A stretch of 64,000 bases of DNA, from positions 61,318 through 125,317 of the forward strand of contig NZ_BMRO01000012.1 of NCBI RefSeq assembly GCF_014648675.1. Direction: 5' to 3'. Shown piece by piece: positions 25,925 through 34,098 of the stretch. The notes under the pieces were generated by a model. It was not told the DNA's origin. It searched no databases and saw only the letters and a list, made by a program, of their open reading frames with translations. A program made the position numbers and the translations under genes. Source of the stretch: Actinomadura livida (GTDB taxonomy: Bacteria > Actinomycetota > Actinomycetes > Streptosporangiales > Streptosporangiaceae). The first letter of the stretch is position 1, and each line of letters begins with the position of its first letter.

Positions 25925-26938
25925 ATGGCCGAGGGAAAAGCGGGCGGCGGACGGCCGACGATCTACGACGTGGCGAAGGACGCCGGGGTGTCGCCGTCCA
26001 CGGTGTCGCGGGCGCTGTCCAAGCCCGGACGCGTCAACGCCGTGACCGCCGCCCGGGTGGCCGAGGTCGCGGCCCGGCTCGGCTACCGCGCGAACACCCT
26101 CGCCCGCGCGCTGCCCTCGGGCCGGACCGACACCCTCGCGCTGTTCGTCTCCGACATCACCAACCCGCACTTCTTCGGGGTCATCCGCGGCGCCGAGCAC
26201 CAGGCCCGCGCCGCGGGCTGCACGCTCATCGTCGGGGACACCCAGGAGTCGCCCGAGGTCGAGGCCCGCAACATCGAGCGGCTCGGCCCGTCGGTGGACG
26301 GCTACGTCATCGCGGCGAGCCGCATGTCCGACGAGGAGATCGTCAAGCTCTCGGCCGGGCACCGCCTCACGCTGATCAGCCGGCAGGTCGGCGAGGTGCC
26401 CAGCGTGATCGTCGACCATGCCGAGGGCACCCGGCAGATCGTCGAGCACCTCGCCTCGCTGGGCCACCGCTCGATCGTGTTCCTCGGCGGGCCGCCCCGC
26501 TCCTGGCTGGGCGCCCGCCGCTGGGAGTCGCTGGTCGCGGCGGCGGACCGGCACGGCATCGCCGCCCGGCGGATCGGGCCGTTCCCGCCGACCATGGCCG
26601 GCGGCGCCGCCGCGGCCGACGCCGCGCTCGGCACCGGCGCCACCGCCGCCGTCGCGCACAACGACCTGCTCGCCATCGGCGTCCTGCGCCGCTGCGCCGA
26701 GCGGGACGTGTCCGTCCCCGCGGACCTCAGCGTCGTCGGCTACGACGACATCTTCGGCGCGGACTTCTGCTCCCCGCCGCTGACCACCCTCGCCGGCAAG
26801 TACGAGGAGTCCGGCCGGACCGCCGTCGACATGCTGCTCGCGATGCGCGACCGCGACGGCATCCGCCCGCCCCGCGCCCGGGTCGTCCTCCCGTCCCACC
26901 TCGCCATCCGCCGCTCCACCGGCCCCGCCCCGCGCTGA
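25925..26938 (+). CDS. LacI-family transcriptional regulator
   Basis: The 337-residue regulator has an N-terminal LacI helix-turn-helix (TIYDVAKDAGVSPSTVSRAL followed by the hinge helix region AARLGYRANTLARAL) and a periplasmic-binding-protein-like effector domain (FVSDITNPHFFGVIRGAE; VAHNDLLAIGVL; SVVGYDDIFGADFCSPPLTT). ATG 25925 is preferred to an upstream start because the helix-turn-helix then begins at residue 12 and a GGAGGGGCGG site precedes it. It probably represses the divergent dehydrogenase-TRAP-quiC operon and itself through the palindrome at 25852. Confidence 0.92.
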   Translation: MAEGKAGGGRPTIYDVAKDAGVSPSTVSRALSKPGRVNAVTAARVAEVAARLGYRANTLARALPSGRTDTLALFVSDITNPHFFGVIRGAEHQARAAGCTLIVGDTQESPEVEARNIERLGPSVDGYVIAASRMSDEEIVKLSAGHRLTLISRQVGEVPSVIVDHAEGTRQIVEHLASLGHRSIVFLGGPPRSWLGARRWESLVAAADRHGIAARRIGPFPPTMAGGAAAADAALGTGATAAVAHNDLLAIGVLRRCAERDVSVPADLSVVGYDDIFGADFCSPPLTTLAGKYEESGRTAVDMLLAMRDRDGIRPPRARVVLPSHLAIRRSTGPAPR

Positions 26939-26959
26939 CGGGGCTCTCGGACAAGGGGT

Positions 26960-27883
26960 TCAGCCGTCGGCGGCGGCGAGGCGGCGGGAGTTCAGGACGG
27001 CCATCCGGTGCACCTCGTCCTCGGTGAAGCCCTCTGCCAGGAGGCGGTCGGCCATCAGGGCCATGCCGTCCTCGACGGGCGGGTTGAAGGGCTGGCCGAG
27101 GTCGCTCGACAGGACGGAGTGCTCGGGCCCCACGGCGCGGATGTTCTCCAGCCAGACGTCCCAGGAGACCTTGCCGGTGTAGGCGGTGGTGAAGCAGCGC
27201 TCCATCAGGGCGCCCTTCGCCGCGAGTTCCCGCTGCCGGTCGACGGCGACGCGCTGGGAGGTGAACTCGGGGTGGGTGACGACGATGCGCCGCACGCCCG
27301 CCTCGACCGCCGCGTCCACGACGGTGCCGATCTCGTCCGCGCTGAGGTGGCCGGTGGCCAGCGTCATGCCGTACTTGGCGATCACCCGGAGCACCTGGCG
27401 GGTGGGCTCGGTGATCCCGCCGTCGCCGCCGACGATGTCGACCGGGTCGGCCGCCATCCCCTCGGCGCGCAGCTCGTCCTGGAGCTGCGCCCACATCGGC
27501 GGCCGGGCGCCCTCGGGCGCGCTCGCCGTGCAGGCGCGCTGGTTGGCGCTGTCGACGGTCGGCAGCCACACGAACCGGGCGCCGGCGCGGGCGGCGAGCT
27601 CCACCGCGAGGGGGTTCATGCCGCCGACCGGGCCGTTCAGCGTGATCGCCCCGACGACGTCGACCCCGGGGACGGCGGCGCGCACCACGGCGGCGCGCTC
27701 CGCGGTGGAGAAGTAGTGCGACTTCAGCACGAAGCCGCCCAGCCCCGCCGCCGCGAACCGCGGCGCGACCGACAGGTCGTCGATGAGCCGTTCCACCACG
27801 TCGGGGGCCACGTGGACGTGCAGGTCGTAGGCGCCCCGGACGAGGTCGCGCGCACGGGCGGAGGGCTTCGGATGCTCGCTCAT
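26960..27883 (-). CDS. DUF6282 family, amidohydrolase-like protein
   Basis: The 307-residue protein resembles metal-dependent TIM-barrel hydrolases. It has an N-terminal YDLHVHVAPDVV (HxH metal motif), GGFVLKSHYFS, a LATGHLS histidine, VTHPEF and a late SSDLGQ aspartate, which together could build a mononuclear or binuclear metal site. The domain has been catalogued only as DUF6282; I cannot name a substrate. Its ATG overlaps the stop of the 2-hydroxyglutarate oxidase gene by four bases, so it should act in the same pathway, perhaps opening a lactone or amide that yields a 2-hydroxy acid (inference). Confidence 0.8.
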   Translation of the reverse strand: MSEHPKPSARARDLVRGAYDLHVHVAPDVVERLIDDLSVAPRFAAAGLGGFVLKSHYFSTAERAAVVRAAVPGVDVVGAITLNGPVGGMNPLAVELAARAGARFVWLPTVDSANQRACTASAPEGARPPMWAQLQDELRAEGMAADPVDIVGGDGGITEPTRQVLRVIAKYGMTLATGHLSADEIGTVVDAAVEAGVRRIVVTHPEFTSQRVAVDRQRELAAKGALMERCFTTAYTGKVSWDVWLENIRAVGPEHSVLSSDLGQPFNPPVEDGMALMADRLLAEGFTEDEVHRMAVLNSRRLAAADG

Positions 27884-29079
27884 TTCTTCCCTTCGAGGAC
27901 GTCGGCGATGTACTCGGCGATGGCCATGGACGAGGTCGCGGCGGGCGAGGGGGCGTTGCGGACGGCGGTGACCGCGCCGAGCCGGTGGATGCGGAAGTCG
28001 TCCACCAGGCCGCCGTCGCGGTCGAGGGCCTGGGCGCGCACCCCGGCGCCCGCGCGGACCACGTCCCCGGGCCCGACCTCCGGCACGTATCGCCGCGCCG
28101 CCTTCATGTAGGCGCGCTTCGACAGCGACCCGTGGACCTCCCGGACGCCGGTGCGCCAGTGCCGCCGCGCCATCCGCCACGACCCGGCCCAGCCGGCGAT
28201 GTCGCGCAGGTCCCGCAGCGAGACGTCCGAGCGGCGGTACCCCTCGCGGGCCAGCGCGAGGACGGCGTTGGGGCCGACCTCGACGTCCCCCGACACCCGC
28301 CGGGTGAAGTGCACGCCGAGGAACGGGTAGCGCGGGTCCGGGACCGGGTAGATGAGGCCGCGCACCAGGTGCGCCTTCGCCGGGACGATCGTCATGTACT
28401 CGCCCCGGAACGGGACGATCCGCGGCCCCGGGTCGTCGCCCGCGAGGCCGGACACGACGTCGCCGTGGATGCCCGCGCAGACGACCAGGTGGCCGACCCG
28501 GACGCGCTGCTCCCCCGAGACGACCTCCACCCCCGTGCCGGAGGTCCGGACGCCGGTGACGGGGAAGCCGAAGCGGACCTCTCCGCCCGCGGCGGCGATG
28601 TCGTCGGCGAACGCTTCGGCGACGCGGGTGAAGTCGGTGATGGCGGTGTGCGGGGAGTGGAGCGCCGCGCGGCCCGCCGCGTGCGGTTCGATCTCCCGGA
28701 TGCCCGCCGCGTCCAGGCGCCGCATCCCGGGCACGGAGTTCTCGGCCGCCCGCGCCTCCAGGTCGCCGAGGCGGGCCGCGTCGTCCTCGTCGACGGCGAC
28801 GACGAGCTTGCCGCACTCGTCGTACGGGATCCCCCGCTCGGCGCAGTACTCGCGCAGCATGGCCCGGCCGCGCGTGCACAGCTCCGCCTTCAGGCTGCCG
28901 GGCTTGTAGTAGATGCCCGCGTGCACGACCCCGGAGTTGTGCCCGGTCTGGTGGACGGCGACCCGGTCCTCCTTCTCCAGGACGACGATCCGCGTCCCCG
29001 GCCGCCGCCGGGTGATCTCCCGGCCGATCGCGAGCCCGATGATCCCCGCCCCGACGATCCCGACGACCTCGTCAGCCAT
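27880..29079 (-). CDS. lhgO: L-2-hydroxyglutarate oxidase LhgO
   Basis: The 399-residue FAD enzyme of the DAO family oxidises L-2-hydroxyglutarate to 2-oxoglutarate. Residues 5-35 carry the dinucleotide fold GIVGAGIIGLAIGREI. Next come the family-specific HQTGHNSGVVHAGIYYKPGS and CGKLVVA, then PFRGEYMTI and the C-terminal NAPSPAATSSMAIAEYIA. Length and motifs match LhgO/YgaF closely. It heads a two-gene unit with the DUF6282 protein. Confidence 0.93.
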   Translation of the reverse strand: MADEVVGIVGAGIIGLAIGREITRRRPGTRIVVLEKEDRVAVHQTGHNSGVVHAGIYYKPGSLKAELCTRGRAMLREYCAERGIPYDECGKLVVAVDEDDAARLGDLEARAAENSVPGMRRLDAAGIREIEPHAAGRAALHSPHTAITDFTRVAEAFADDIAAAGGEVRFGFPVTGVRTSGTGVEVVSGEQRVRVGHLVVCAGIHGDVVSGLAGDDPGPRIVPFRGEYMTIVPAKAHLVRGLIYPVPDPRYPFLGVHFTRRVSGDVEVGPNAVLALAREGYRRSDVSLRDLRDIAGWAGSWRMARRHWRTGVREVHGSLSKRAYMKAARRYVPEVGPGDVVRAGAGVRAQALDRDGGLVDDFRIHRLGAVTAVRNAPSPAATSSMAIAEYIADVLEGKK

Positions 29080-29122
29080 GCACGTCCCCGCCCATCCCCT
29101 GGTGCCCTGCGAGACCGCTCCT

Positions 29123-29572
29123 TCATACCCCGTAGCCGCCGTCCCCGTCCCGGCCGGGGGCGGCGGCGCGGGACCGGGCGTTGACGATCACGGTGACGGC
29201 GACGGCGGCCAGCTGGCCCGGCAGGAGGAACGGGCCGGCGGCGAGGACGAGGTCGACGGCGCGGCCGAGGCCGCCGAGGAACGGGGAGAAGGCGAGCGCG
29301 GCGGGGACGACGGCGGCCGCCCAGTTCAGCGGGACTGCCACCGCGCCCTGGCGGACGATGCGCCGGACGTGCCGTACCGAGACGTGCGTCGCCGCGACGA
29401 CCCCGGCGAAGACGATCGCCGCGAAGAGCGCCATCTCGGTCAGGACGACGCTGATGCCCGCCTCGCCGTCCGAGCCGTACGCGACGGTGTCGTAGACGAT
29501 GACCGCCACGAAACCGGCCGTCGCCGAGAACAGCGAGAGCACCGCGCCCCTGCGCAGCCGGGCCGGGTTCAC
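29123..29572 (-). CDS. four-helix membrane protein, possible immunity partner
   Basis: The 149-residue protein has no family I recognise. It has four hydrophobic segments (about 11-31, 42-62, 78-98 and 106-131), a basic loop HVRRIVRQG after the second, and a short charged tail. The GTG start at 29572 overlaps the stop of the phospholipase gene by four bases (GTGA), so the two are made together. Small membrane proteins coupled to exported phospholipases commonly serve as immunity or export partners; that is the inferred role. ATG-less starts and the absence of its own promoter support dependence on the upstream gene. Confidence 0.7.
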   Translation of the reverse strand: MNPARLRRGAVLSLFSATAGFVAVIVYDTVAYGSDGEAGISVVLTEMALFAAIVFAGVVAATHVSVRHVRRIVRQGAVAVPLNWAAAVVPAALAFSPFLGGLGRAVDLVLAAGPFLLPGQLAAVAVTVIVNARSRAAAPGRDGDGGYGV

Positions 29573-30486
29573 GGGACACCGAAATTCTGGCGGTCGGAGT
29601 TGACGAACACCGCGGCGGCGTAGACGGTGGCCCACCTCCGGCAGGCCGAGCGGTCCCCGCCGCTGCGGGTGTCGCAGTGCGCGAAGAGGTCCGCTTCGAA
29701 CAGCGTGTCCGCGGCCCTCCTGGCCTCCGGGTCGTGGGGGATGCCCATCCGCTCGTAGAAGCGCATCATGTCGTAGGCGTAGTCGTGCGCCAGGCATGCG
29801 TCGGTGAAGTCGAAGGTGCGACCGGTGTTTCCCGGTGGCGCCTGGCCGATGACCGGCAGCTCCGGTGTCGAGCAACTGCCCTCCGGATTGATCATCCGCG
29901 TGCCGGCGTCGGTCTCCACGCGTTCCGGGGTGTACCCCATCTCGGCCGGGAAGTCCGTCCAGACGCTGTCGTGCCCGTAGACGAACCTCAGCAGGTCGTC
30001 CGGGTGCAGCATGCTCGGCCACCACCGGATGAGCTCCCCCGCCGCCCTGCCGGCGGCCCGTCCCAGATCCTCCGGACTCTCCGGCTGCTCCGGCTCCTCC
30101 GGAATCCTCGGCGGGGTCTCGCCGGCCGGGATCGTCCCGGGAGGCGGCCCGCACCCCTCCCATCCGGGCACGCCGCCGGCCGCCGCATCGTCGCTGCAGG
30201 AACGCAGCGAGTGCCGCTGCACCGGGGTTCGCGGCTGGGCCGGTTGCCCACCCGCGGTGGGCGGCTCGTCCTCCCCGGACGGGGCGGCCACGCGGGGCGG
30301 CGGGTCGCAGTCGTCGCGGAAGAGGCTGCAGATGGCCTGCTGGACTTCGTCGCCGACCGTCCGCACGGCCGAACCCATCAGGGCCATCACGACGCAGCTC
30401 GCGACGAGCAGCACGGCGGCGTACTCGGAGGCGGCGGCGCCGCCGTCCCGGCGTTCCCACCGGGTGTGCCGAGTGGACGTGTGCAT
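29569..30486 (-). CDS. exported protein: Flp-pilin-like leader plus phospholipase A2-like domain
   Basis: The 305-residue protein has three parts. Residues 1-45 resemble an actinobacterial Flp/TadE-type prepilin leader: basic start, then DGGAAASEYAAVLLVAS and a hydrophobic helix, followed by VQQAICSLFRDDC. Residues 60-145 are a proline/glutamate-rich linker. Residues 160-305 resemble prokaryotic secreted phospholipase A2: ACLAHDYAYD with the catalytic His234-Asp235, the second aspartate in FEADLF (Asp266), and cysteines 231, 271 and 282 suited to disulfides. Such enzymes hydrolyse glycerophospholipids with calcium. Known secreted actinomycete PLA2s have a simple signal peptide, so the pilin-like leader is odd and suggests a toxin delivered by a dedicated route. 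Confidence 0.75.
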   Translation of the reverse strand: MHTSTRHTRWERRDGGAAASEYAAVLLVASCVVMALMGSAVRTVGDEVQQAICSLFRDDCDPPPRVAAPSGEDEPPTAGGQPAQPRTPVQRHSLRSCSDDAAAGGVPGWEGCGPPPGTIPAGETPPRIPEEPEQPESPEDLGRAAGRAAGELIRWWPSMLHPDDLLRFVYGHDSVWTDFPAEMGYTPERVETDAGTRMINPEGSCSTPELPVIGQAPPGNTGRTFDFTDACLAHDYAYDMMRFYERMGIPHDPEARRAADTLFEADLFAHCDTRSGGDRSACRRWATVYAAAVFVNSDRQNFGVP

Positions 30487-30613
30487 GGCGCACCGCCTCG
30501 GTTCGGTGACGGGTGCCGGTAACGATAAGTCCGGTTCCTACGCCGCACACGGGTCCGCGGACCCAATCGGGGGGCCTATTTCGCCAGCAGACGCTGTCAA
30601 CAAAGCAGGGCGG

Positions 30614-31696
30614 CTACCAGGCCGCCTCAAGGAGGTCCTGCACCTCGGCCGCGGTCGGCGGGCGGGGGTTCGGATACGGGGCGGCCGCGACCCGCTCGGC
30701 GACGCCGGGCAGCCCGGCCCGGGGCACGCCCAGCTCGGAGAGGCGGGTCGGGCCTTCGTAGGCGCGGGCCAGCTCCGCGACCATCGCGGCCGGGTCCCCG
30801 GTCCCGGTGATCCGGCTGAGTCTGGACGCGGCGGCGGGCGCGGCCGGCAGGTTGAACGCCATCACGTGCGCCAGGAGCATCGTGTGCAGTTCGGCGTGCG
30901 GGAGGTCGAACGCGCCGCCCAGGACGTGCGCGAGCTGGTGGTGCAGGCCCATCCGCGTCCGCGCCAGGCAGATCCCCGCCAGCCACGCGGCCGACTGGAG
31001 GCGCGCCCTGGCCTCCGTCCCGGACGGATCGTCCAGGACCTCCGGCAGCGCGGCCAGGATGCCGGTGACGGACTCCGTGGCCAGCGCGTCGCTGACCATC
31101 GTGGCGTCCGGGGCCCACAGCGCCTCGACGGCGTGGGCGAGCGCGTTCATGGCGCTGGTCCGGGTCAGGCCGCGCGGCATCCCGAGCGTCAGGGCGGGGT
31201 CGTAGACGACCGTCCCGGGCGCGAGGGCGGGGTCCCGGCGGGTGGTCTTCACCCCGTCCTCGGTCTCGCCGAGGACCGGGGTCATCTCCGAGCCGGCGTA
31301 CGTCGTCGGCACCGCGACCTGCGGCATCCCCGTCCGCGCCGACACCGCCTTCGCCAGGCCGATCGCGGACCCGCCGCCGATCGCGACGACGCAGTCCGCG
31401 CTCGCCTCCTCGACGACCGCCATGGCCTCCGCCGTCACGGCCACCGGCGTGTGCGGCGCGGGCCGGTCGAACCGCGCCGCCAGCCGCGGGCCGAGGTCCC
31501 CGGCGATCTCCCCGGCGGGCGCGGACGCGGACGGGGTCGCGACGAGCAGCGCCCGCCGCGCCCCGAGCCGTTCCACCTCGCCGCCGACGAGCCGGACGGC
31601 GCCCGGCCCGACCAGCACACGGGCCGGAAGCATCTCGTGGACGCGCACCTGGACGTCAGCGCGATCGGTGGCACTTCGCGAACGGGGAAGGGACAT
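30614..31696 (-). CDS. iron-containing alcohol dehydrogenase, maleylacetate reductase-like
   Basis: The 360-residue enzyme is of the iron-dependent dehydrogenase fold. It has the nucleotide loop IGGGSAIGLAKA, VPTTYAGSEMTP, and the metal and active-site histidines in SAMNALAHAVEAL and GLHHQLAHVLGG followed by LPHAELHTMLL. These match maleylacetate reductases, which reduce maleylacetate to 3-oxoadipate with NADH after cleavage of hydroxyquinol or hydroquinone. It follows the monooxygenase gene by 59 bases on the same strand. ATG 31696 is used; an internal Met near MLPARVLVGPG is an alternative start. Confidence 0.85.
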   Translation of the reverse strand: MSLPRSRSATDRADVQVRVHEMLPARVLVGPGAVRLVGGEVERLGARRALLVATPSASAPAGEIAGDLGPRLAARFDRPAPHTPVAVTAEAMAVVEEASADCVVAIGGGSAIGLAKAVSARTGMPQVAVPTTYAGSEMTPVLGETEDGVKTTRRDPALAPGTVVYDPALTLGMPRGLTRTSAMNALAHAVEALWAPDATMVSDALATESVTGILAALPEVLDDPSGTEARARLQSAAWLAGICLARTRMGLHHQLAHVLGGAFDLPHAELHTMLLAHVMAFNLPAAPAAASRLSRITGTGDPAAMVAELARAYEGPTRLSELGVPRAGLPGVAERVAAAPYPNPRPPTAAEVQDLLEAAW

Positions 31697-31755
31697 GTGT
31701 CCCTCCTATCCGCCGCCGCACCGCCCCGTCCAGTCGGCCCCCACGCACCGGCCCC

Positions 31756-33228
31756 TCACACCGGCTCCACGTGGTAGTCGGACGGGGCGAGGCGGCGGGT
31801 GCGGCGGCGGTAGCCGGTCATGAAGCCGGGCCAGTTGTTGGTGTTGCGGCGGTCGGCGTCGAGGTACCAGCTGTCGCAGCCGCCCTGGTTCCACACCGAC
31901 GTGCTGAGGCTGCGCTGCGCGGCGGAGTCGAACCCGTCCAGGACGTCGGCGCGGACCTCCAGCGACTTGGCGCCGTCCGCGAGCAGGCGGGCGGCCTGGA
32001 CGATGTAGGCCATCTGGCTTTCGAGCATGTGGACGATGGAGCCGGAGCCGACGTTCGTGTTGGGCCCGTACATGAGGAAGAAGTTGGGGAAGCCGGTGAC
32101 GGCCATGCCGAGGTAGGCGCGGGCGCCGTCCTTCCAGGCCGCGTTCAGTTCCTGGCCGTGCAGGCCGATGACGCGCATGGGCGCGACGAAGTCCTGGGAG
32201 CGGAACCCGGTCGCCCAGATGAGGGTGTCGGCGGGATGGTGCCCGCCGTCCCCCGTGCGGAGGCCGTCCGGCGCCACCTCGGTGATGGGGCTGTCGACGA
32301 CCCGCACGTCGGGCCGGTTGAGGGTCGCGTAGTAGTCGCTGGAGGTCAGGATCCGCTTGCAGCCGGGCTCGTAGCGGGGCCGCAGCCGTTCGCGCAGGCC
32401 CCGGTCGCGCACCGACAGGAGCGCGAACCCGCACATCGCGCGGATGTGCGCGGACAGCAGGCGGCGGCCGCGCGGCGCGACCAGCGCGGGGTTGAGCAGC
32501 AGCTCGAACCACAGGAAGATGCCCAGCCGGGAGAGCTTCTGCACGGCCGGGAGGCGGTGGTTCAGGGCGCGCCGCCAGCGCGGGTAGACGCGGTCGGGCT
32601 TGCGGCTGATCCAGTGGGATTCCAGCTGGAAGATCGTCGTCTCGGCCGCGTCCGGGGCGATGAGCGGCACGAACTGGATGGCGCTCGCGCCGTTGCCGAC
32701 GACCGCGACCCGCTTCCCGCGCAGGTCGTGGCCATGGTCCCAGCGGGCGGAGTGGAAGACGGTGCCGGCGAAGGAGTCCAGGCCGGGCGGCTCGGGGACG
32801 GCGGGGTTGCTGAGCTGCCCGCACGCCGCGACCAGGAGGTCGAAGTCGTGCCACGCCCCGTCGCGCAGGTGCACGCGCCAGTTCCCCGCTCCCGGCACGT
32901 ATTCCGCGTGCGCGACCTCGGCACGGAACCGGATGTGCGGGAGGATGCCGTACTTGACGGCGCAGTGCCGCAGGTAGCCGAGGATCTCCGGCTGCTCGGC
33001 GAAGCGGCGGGACCAGTCGGGCTTGGGCTCGAAGGAGAAGGAGTACAGGTGGGACGGGGCGTCGCAGGCGGCACCGGGGTAGGTGTTGTCGCGCCAGACG
33101 CCGCCGAGGTCGTCGGCCTTCTCGAACACGGTGATGTCGGTGAAGCCCGCCCTGCGCAGGCCGATGGCCAGGCCGATCCCGCTGAACCCGCTCCCGACGA
33201 TGGCGATGGACGGTTCCCTGCGTCCCAT
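31756..33228 (-). CDS. flavin monooxygenase, Baeyer-Villiger type
   Basis: The 490-residue FAD/NADPH enzyme has two dinucleotide folds: IVGSGFSGIGLAIGL near residue 10 and VVGNGASAIQ near residue 185. Between them FAGTVFHSARWD fits the Baeyer-Villiger fingerprint FxGxxxHxxxW(P/D), and the DDLGGVWRDNTYPGAACD run after the first fold is typical of the class. These enzymes insert oxygen next to a ketone or oxidise heteroatoms. It is divergent from the TetR gene, with a perfect 22-bp palindrome between them, and precedes a maleylacetate-reductase-like gene. Aryl ketones are a plausible substrate class (inference). Confidence 0.9.
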   Translation of the reverse strand: MGRREPSIAIVGSGFSGIGLAIGLRRAGFTDITVFEKADDLGGVWRDNTYPGAACDAPSHLYSFSFEPKPDWSRRFAEQPEILGYLRHCAVKYGILPHIRFRAEVAHAEYVPGAGNWRVHLRDGAWHDFDLLVAACGQLSNPAVPEPPGLDSFAGTVFHSARWDHGHDLRGKRVAVVGNGASAIQFVPLIAPDAAETTIFQLESHWISRKPDRVYPRWRRALNHRLPAVQKLSRLGIFLWFELLLNPALVAPRGRRLLSAHIRAMCGFALLSVRDRGLRERLRPRYEPGCKRILTSSDYYATLNRPDVRVVDSPITEVAPDGLRTGDGGHHPADTLIWATGFRSQDFVAPMRVIGLHGQELNAAWKDGARAYLGMAVTGFPNFFLMYGPNTNVGSGSIVHMLESQMAYIVQAARLLADGAKSLEVRADVLDGFDSAAQRSLSTSVWNQGGCDSWYLDADRRNTNNWPGFMTGYRRRTRRLAPSDYHVEPV

Positions 33229-33303
33229 GCGCGGCTCCCTGCTCTTCCCGGCTCGCCGGCGGGCGCCCGCGCCGGCGCGGCAGGCCGCACCGGCGCACGC
33301 CGA

Positions 33304-33325
33304 TAACCGACACTTCTGTCGGTTA
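33304..33325. promoter_or_regulatory. TetR operator copy 1
   Basis: Perfect 9-bp arms TAACCGACA and TGTCGGTTA are separated by CTTC. The site lies 33 bases before the TetR start codon (33358) and 76 bases before the divergent monooxygenase start (33228), so it can control both. The same arms recur at 34052-34073. Confidence 0.85.
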
Positions 33326-33357
33326 GAGTGAAGGCAAGGCGAGAGGGAGTCAAGACG

Positions 33358-33972
33358 GTGGCGGAAACAAATCCCAAAACGAGAATGCGCGGCCCGGCCC
33401 GCAAGGCGCTCATCACCGAGGCCGCGCTGGAGATATTCGCAGACAAGGGCTACCACGCCACCTCGCTCGGCGAGATCGCGAAGGCGGCGGGCGTGGCGCG
33501 GACGGTGCTGTACGACCATTTCCCGTCCAAGCGGGTGCTGCTGCTGGCGGTCGTGCAGGAGCAGAACACCGCGCTGGTCGAGTACGTGGGCGCGCGGATC
33601 ACCGGCGCCGGCCCGCCCCGGGAGCGGATGCGGTCGACCATCGACGCCTACTTCAGCTTCGCGCAGAGCAGGCCCGCCGCGCGCAAGCTGCTGTTCGACC
33701 GCGCGAACGAGGACGATCCGGAGATCACCACCGTCCGGCAGGGCATCCGGGAGGCGCGGACCAGGGCGGTGACGGCCCTGCTCGGCAACGACATCCGCAC
33801 GACGGTCGGCCGGGACCCGCACGAGCCGATCGCCGAGGCGATGGTGGAACTTCTCATCACCGGTCTCGACGGCGTCGCCCAATGGTGGGAACGCCACCCG
33901 GACATGCCCAGATCGACGCTGGTCGAAGGGGCGATGCGCGTCCTCTGGACGGGTCTCGGCAACGCCGAATAG
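33358..33972 (+). CDS. TetR-family regulator
   Basis: The 204-residue repressor has a standard TetR helix-turn-helix (ALITEAALEIFADKGYHATS then GEIAKAAGVARTVLYDHFPSK) at about residues 15-60 and a C-terminal ligand domain with VELLITGLDGVAQWWERHP. GTG 33358 is chosen because it follows a GAGGGAG site at a normal distance; GTG 33328 would add ten residues. Its probable operator is duplicated: one copy in its own promoter region and one in front of the flavoenzyme at 34099, so it likely links three transcription units. Confidence 0.9.
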   Translation: MAETNPKTRMRGPARKALITEAALEIFADKGYHATSLGEIAKAAGVARTVLYDHFPSKRVLLLAVVQEQNTALVEYVGARITGAGPPRERMRSTIDAYFSFAQSRPAARKLLFDRANEDDPEITTVRQGIREARTRAVTALLGNDIRTTVGRDPHEPIAEAMVELLITGLDGVAQWWERHPDMPRSTLVEGAMRVLWTGLGNAE

Positions 33973-34051
33973 CGCGGGCACTTCTGGCATCTTCCGGCCA
34001 CCGCGGGGCTTGACGCCCCCCGGTGGCTTCCGCATAGTTGGGGTCCACTCG

Positions 34052-34073
34052 TAACCGACACGAGTGTCGGTTA
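34052..34073. promoter_or_regulatory. TetR operator copy 2
   Basis: The arms are identical to copy 1 (TAACCGACA / TGTCGGTTA) with CGAG as the spacer. It lies 25 bases before the GTG start of the flavoenzyme at 34099. An exact 18-base match in a 4-base-spaced palindrome, twice within 750 bp, is unlikely by chance. Confidence 0.85.
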
Positions 34074-34098
34074 ACCCCCACCCCGTGAGGAGTGCGCC

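Noticed and set aside
30551..30564. Perfect 14-bp palindrome GGGTCCGCGGACCC
   Set aside because: It has no loop, is pure G+C-type sequence likely by chance at this composition, and is not clearly placed with respect to either neighbouring promoter.
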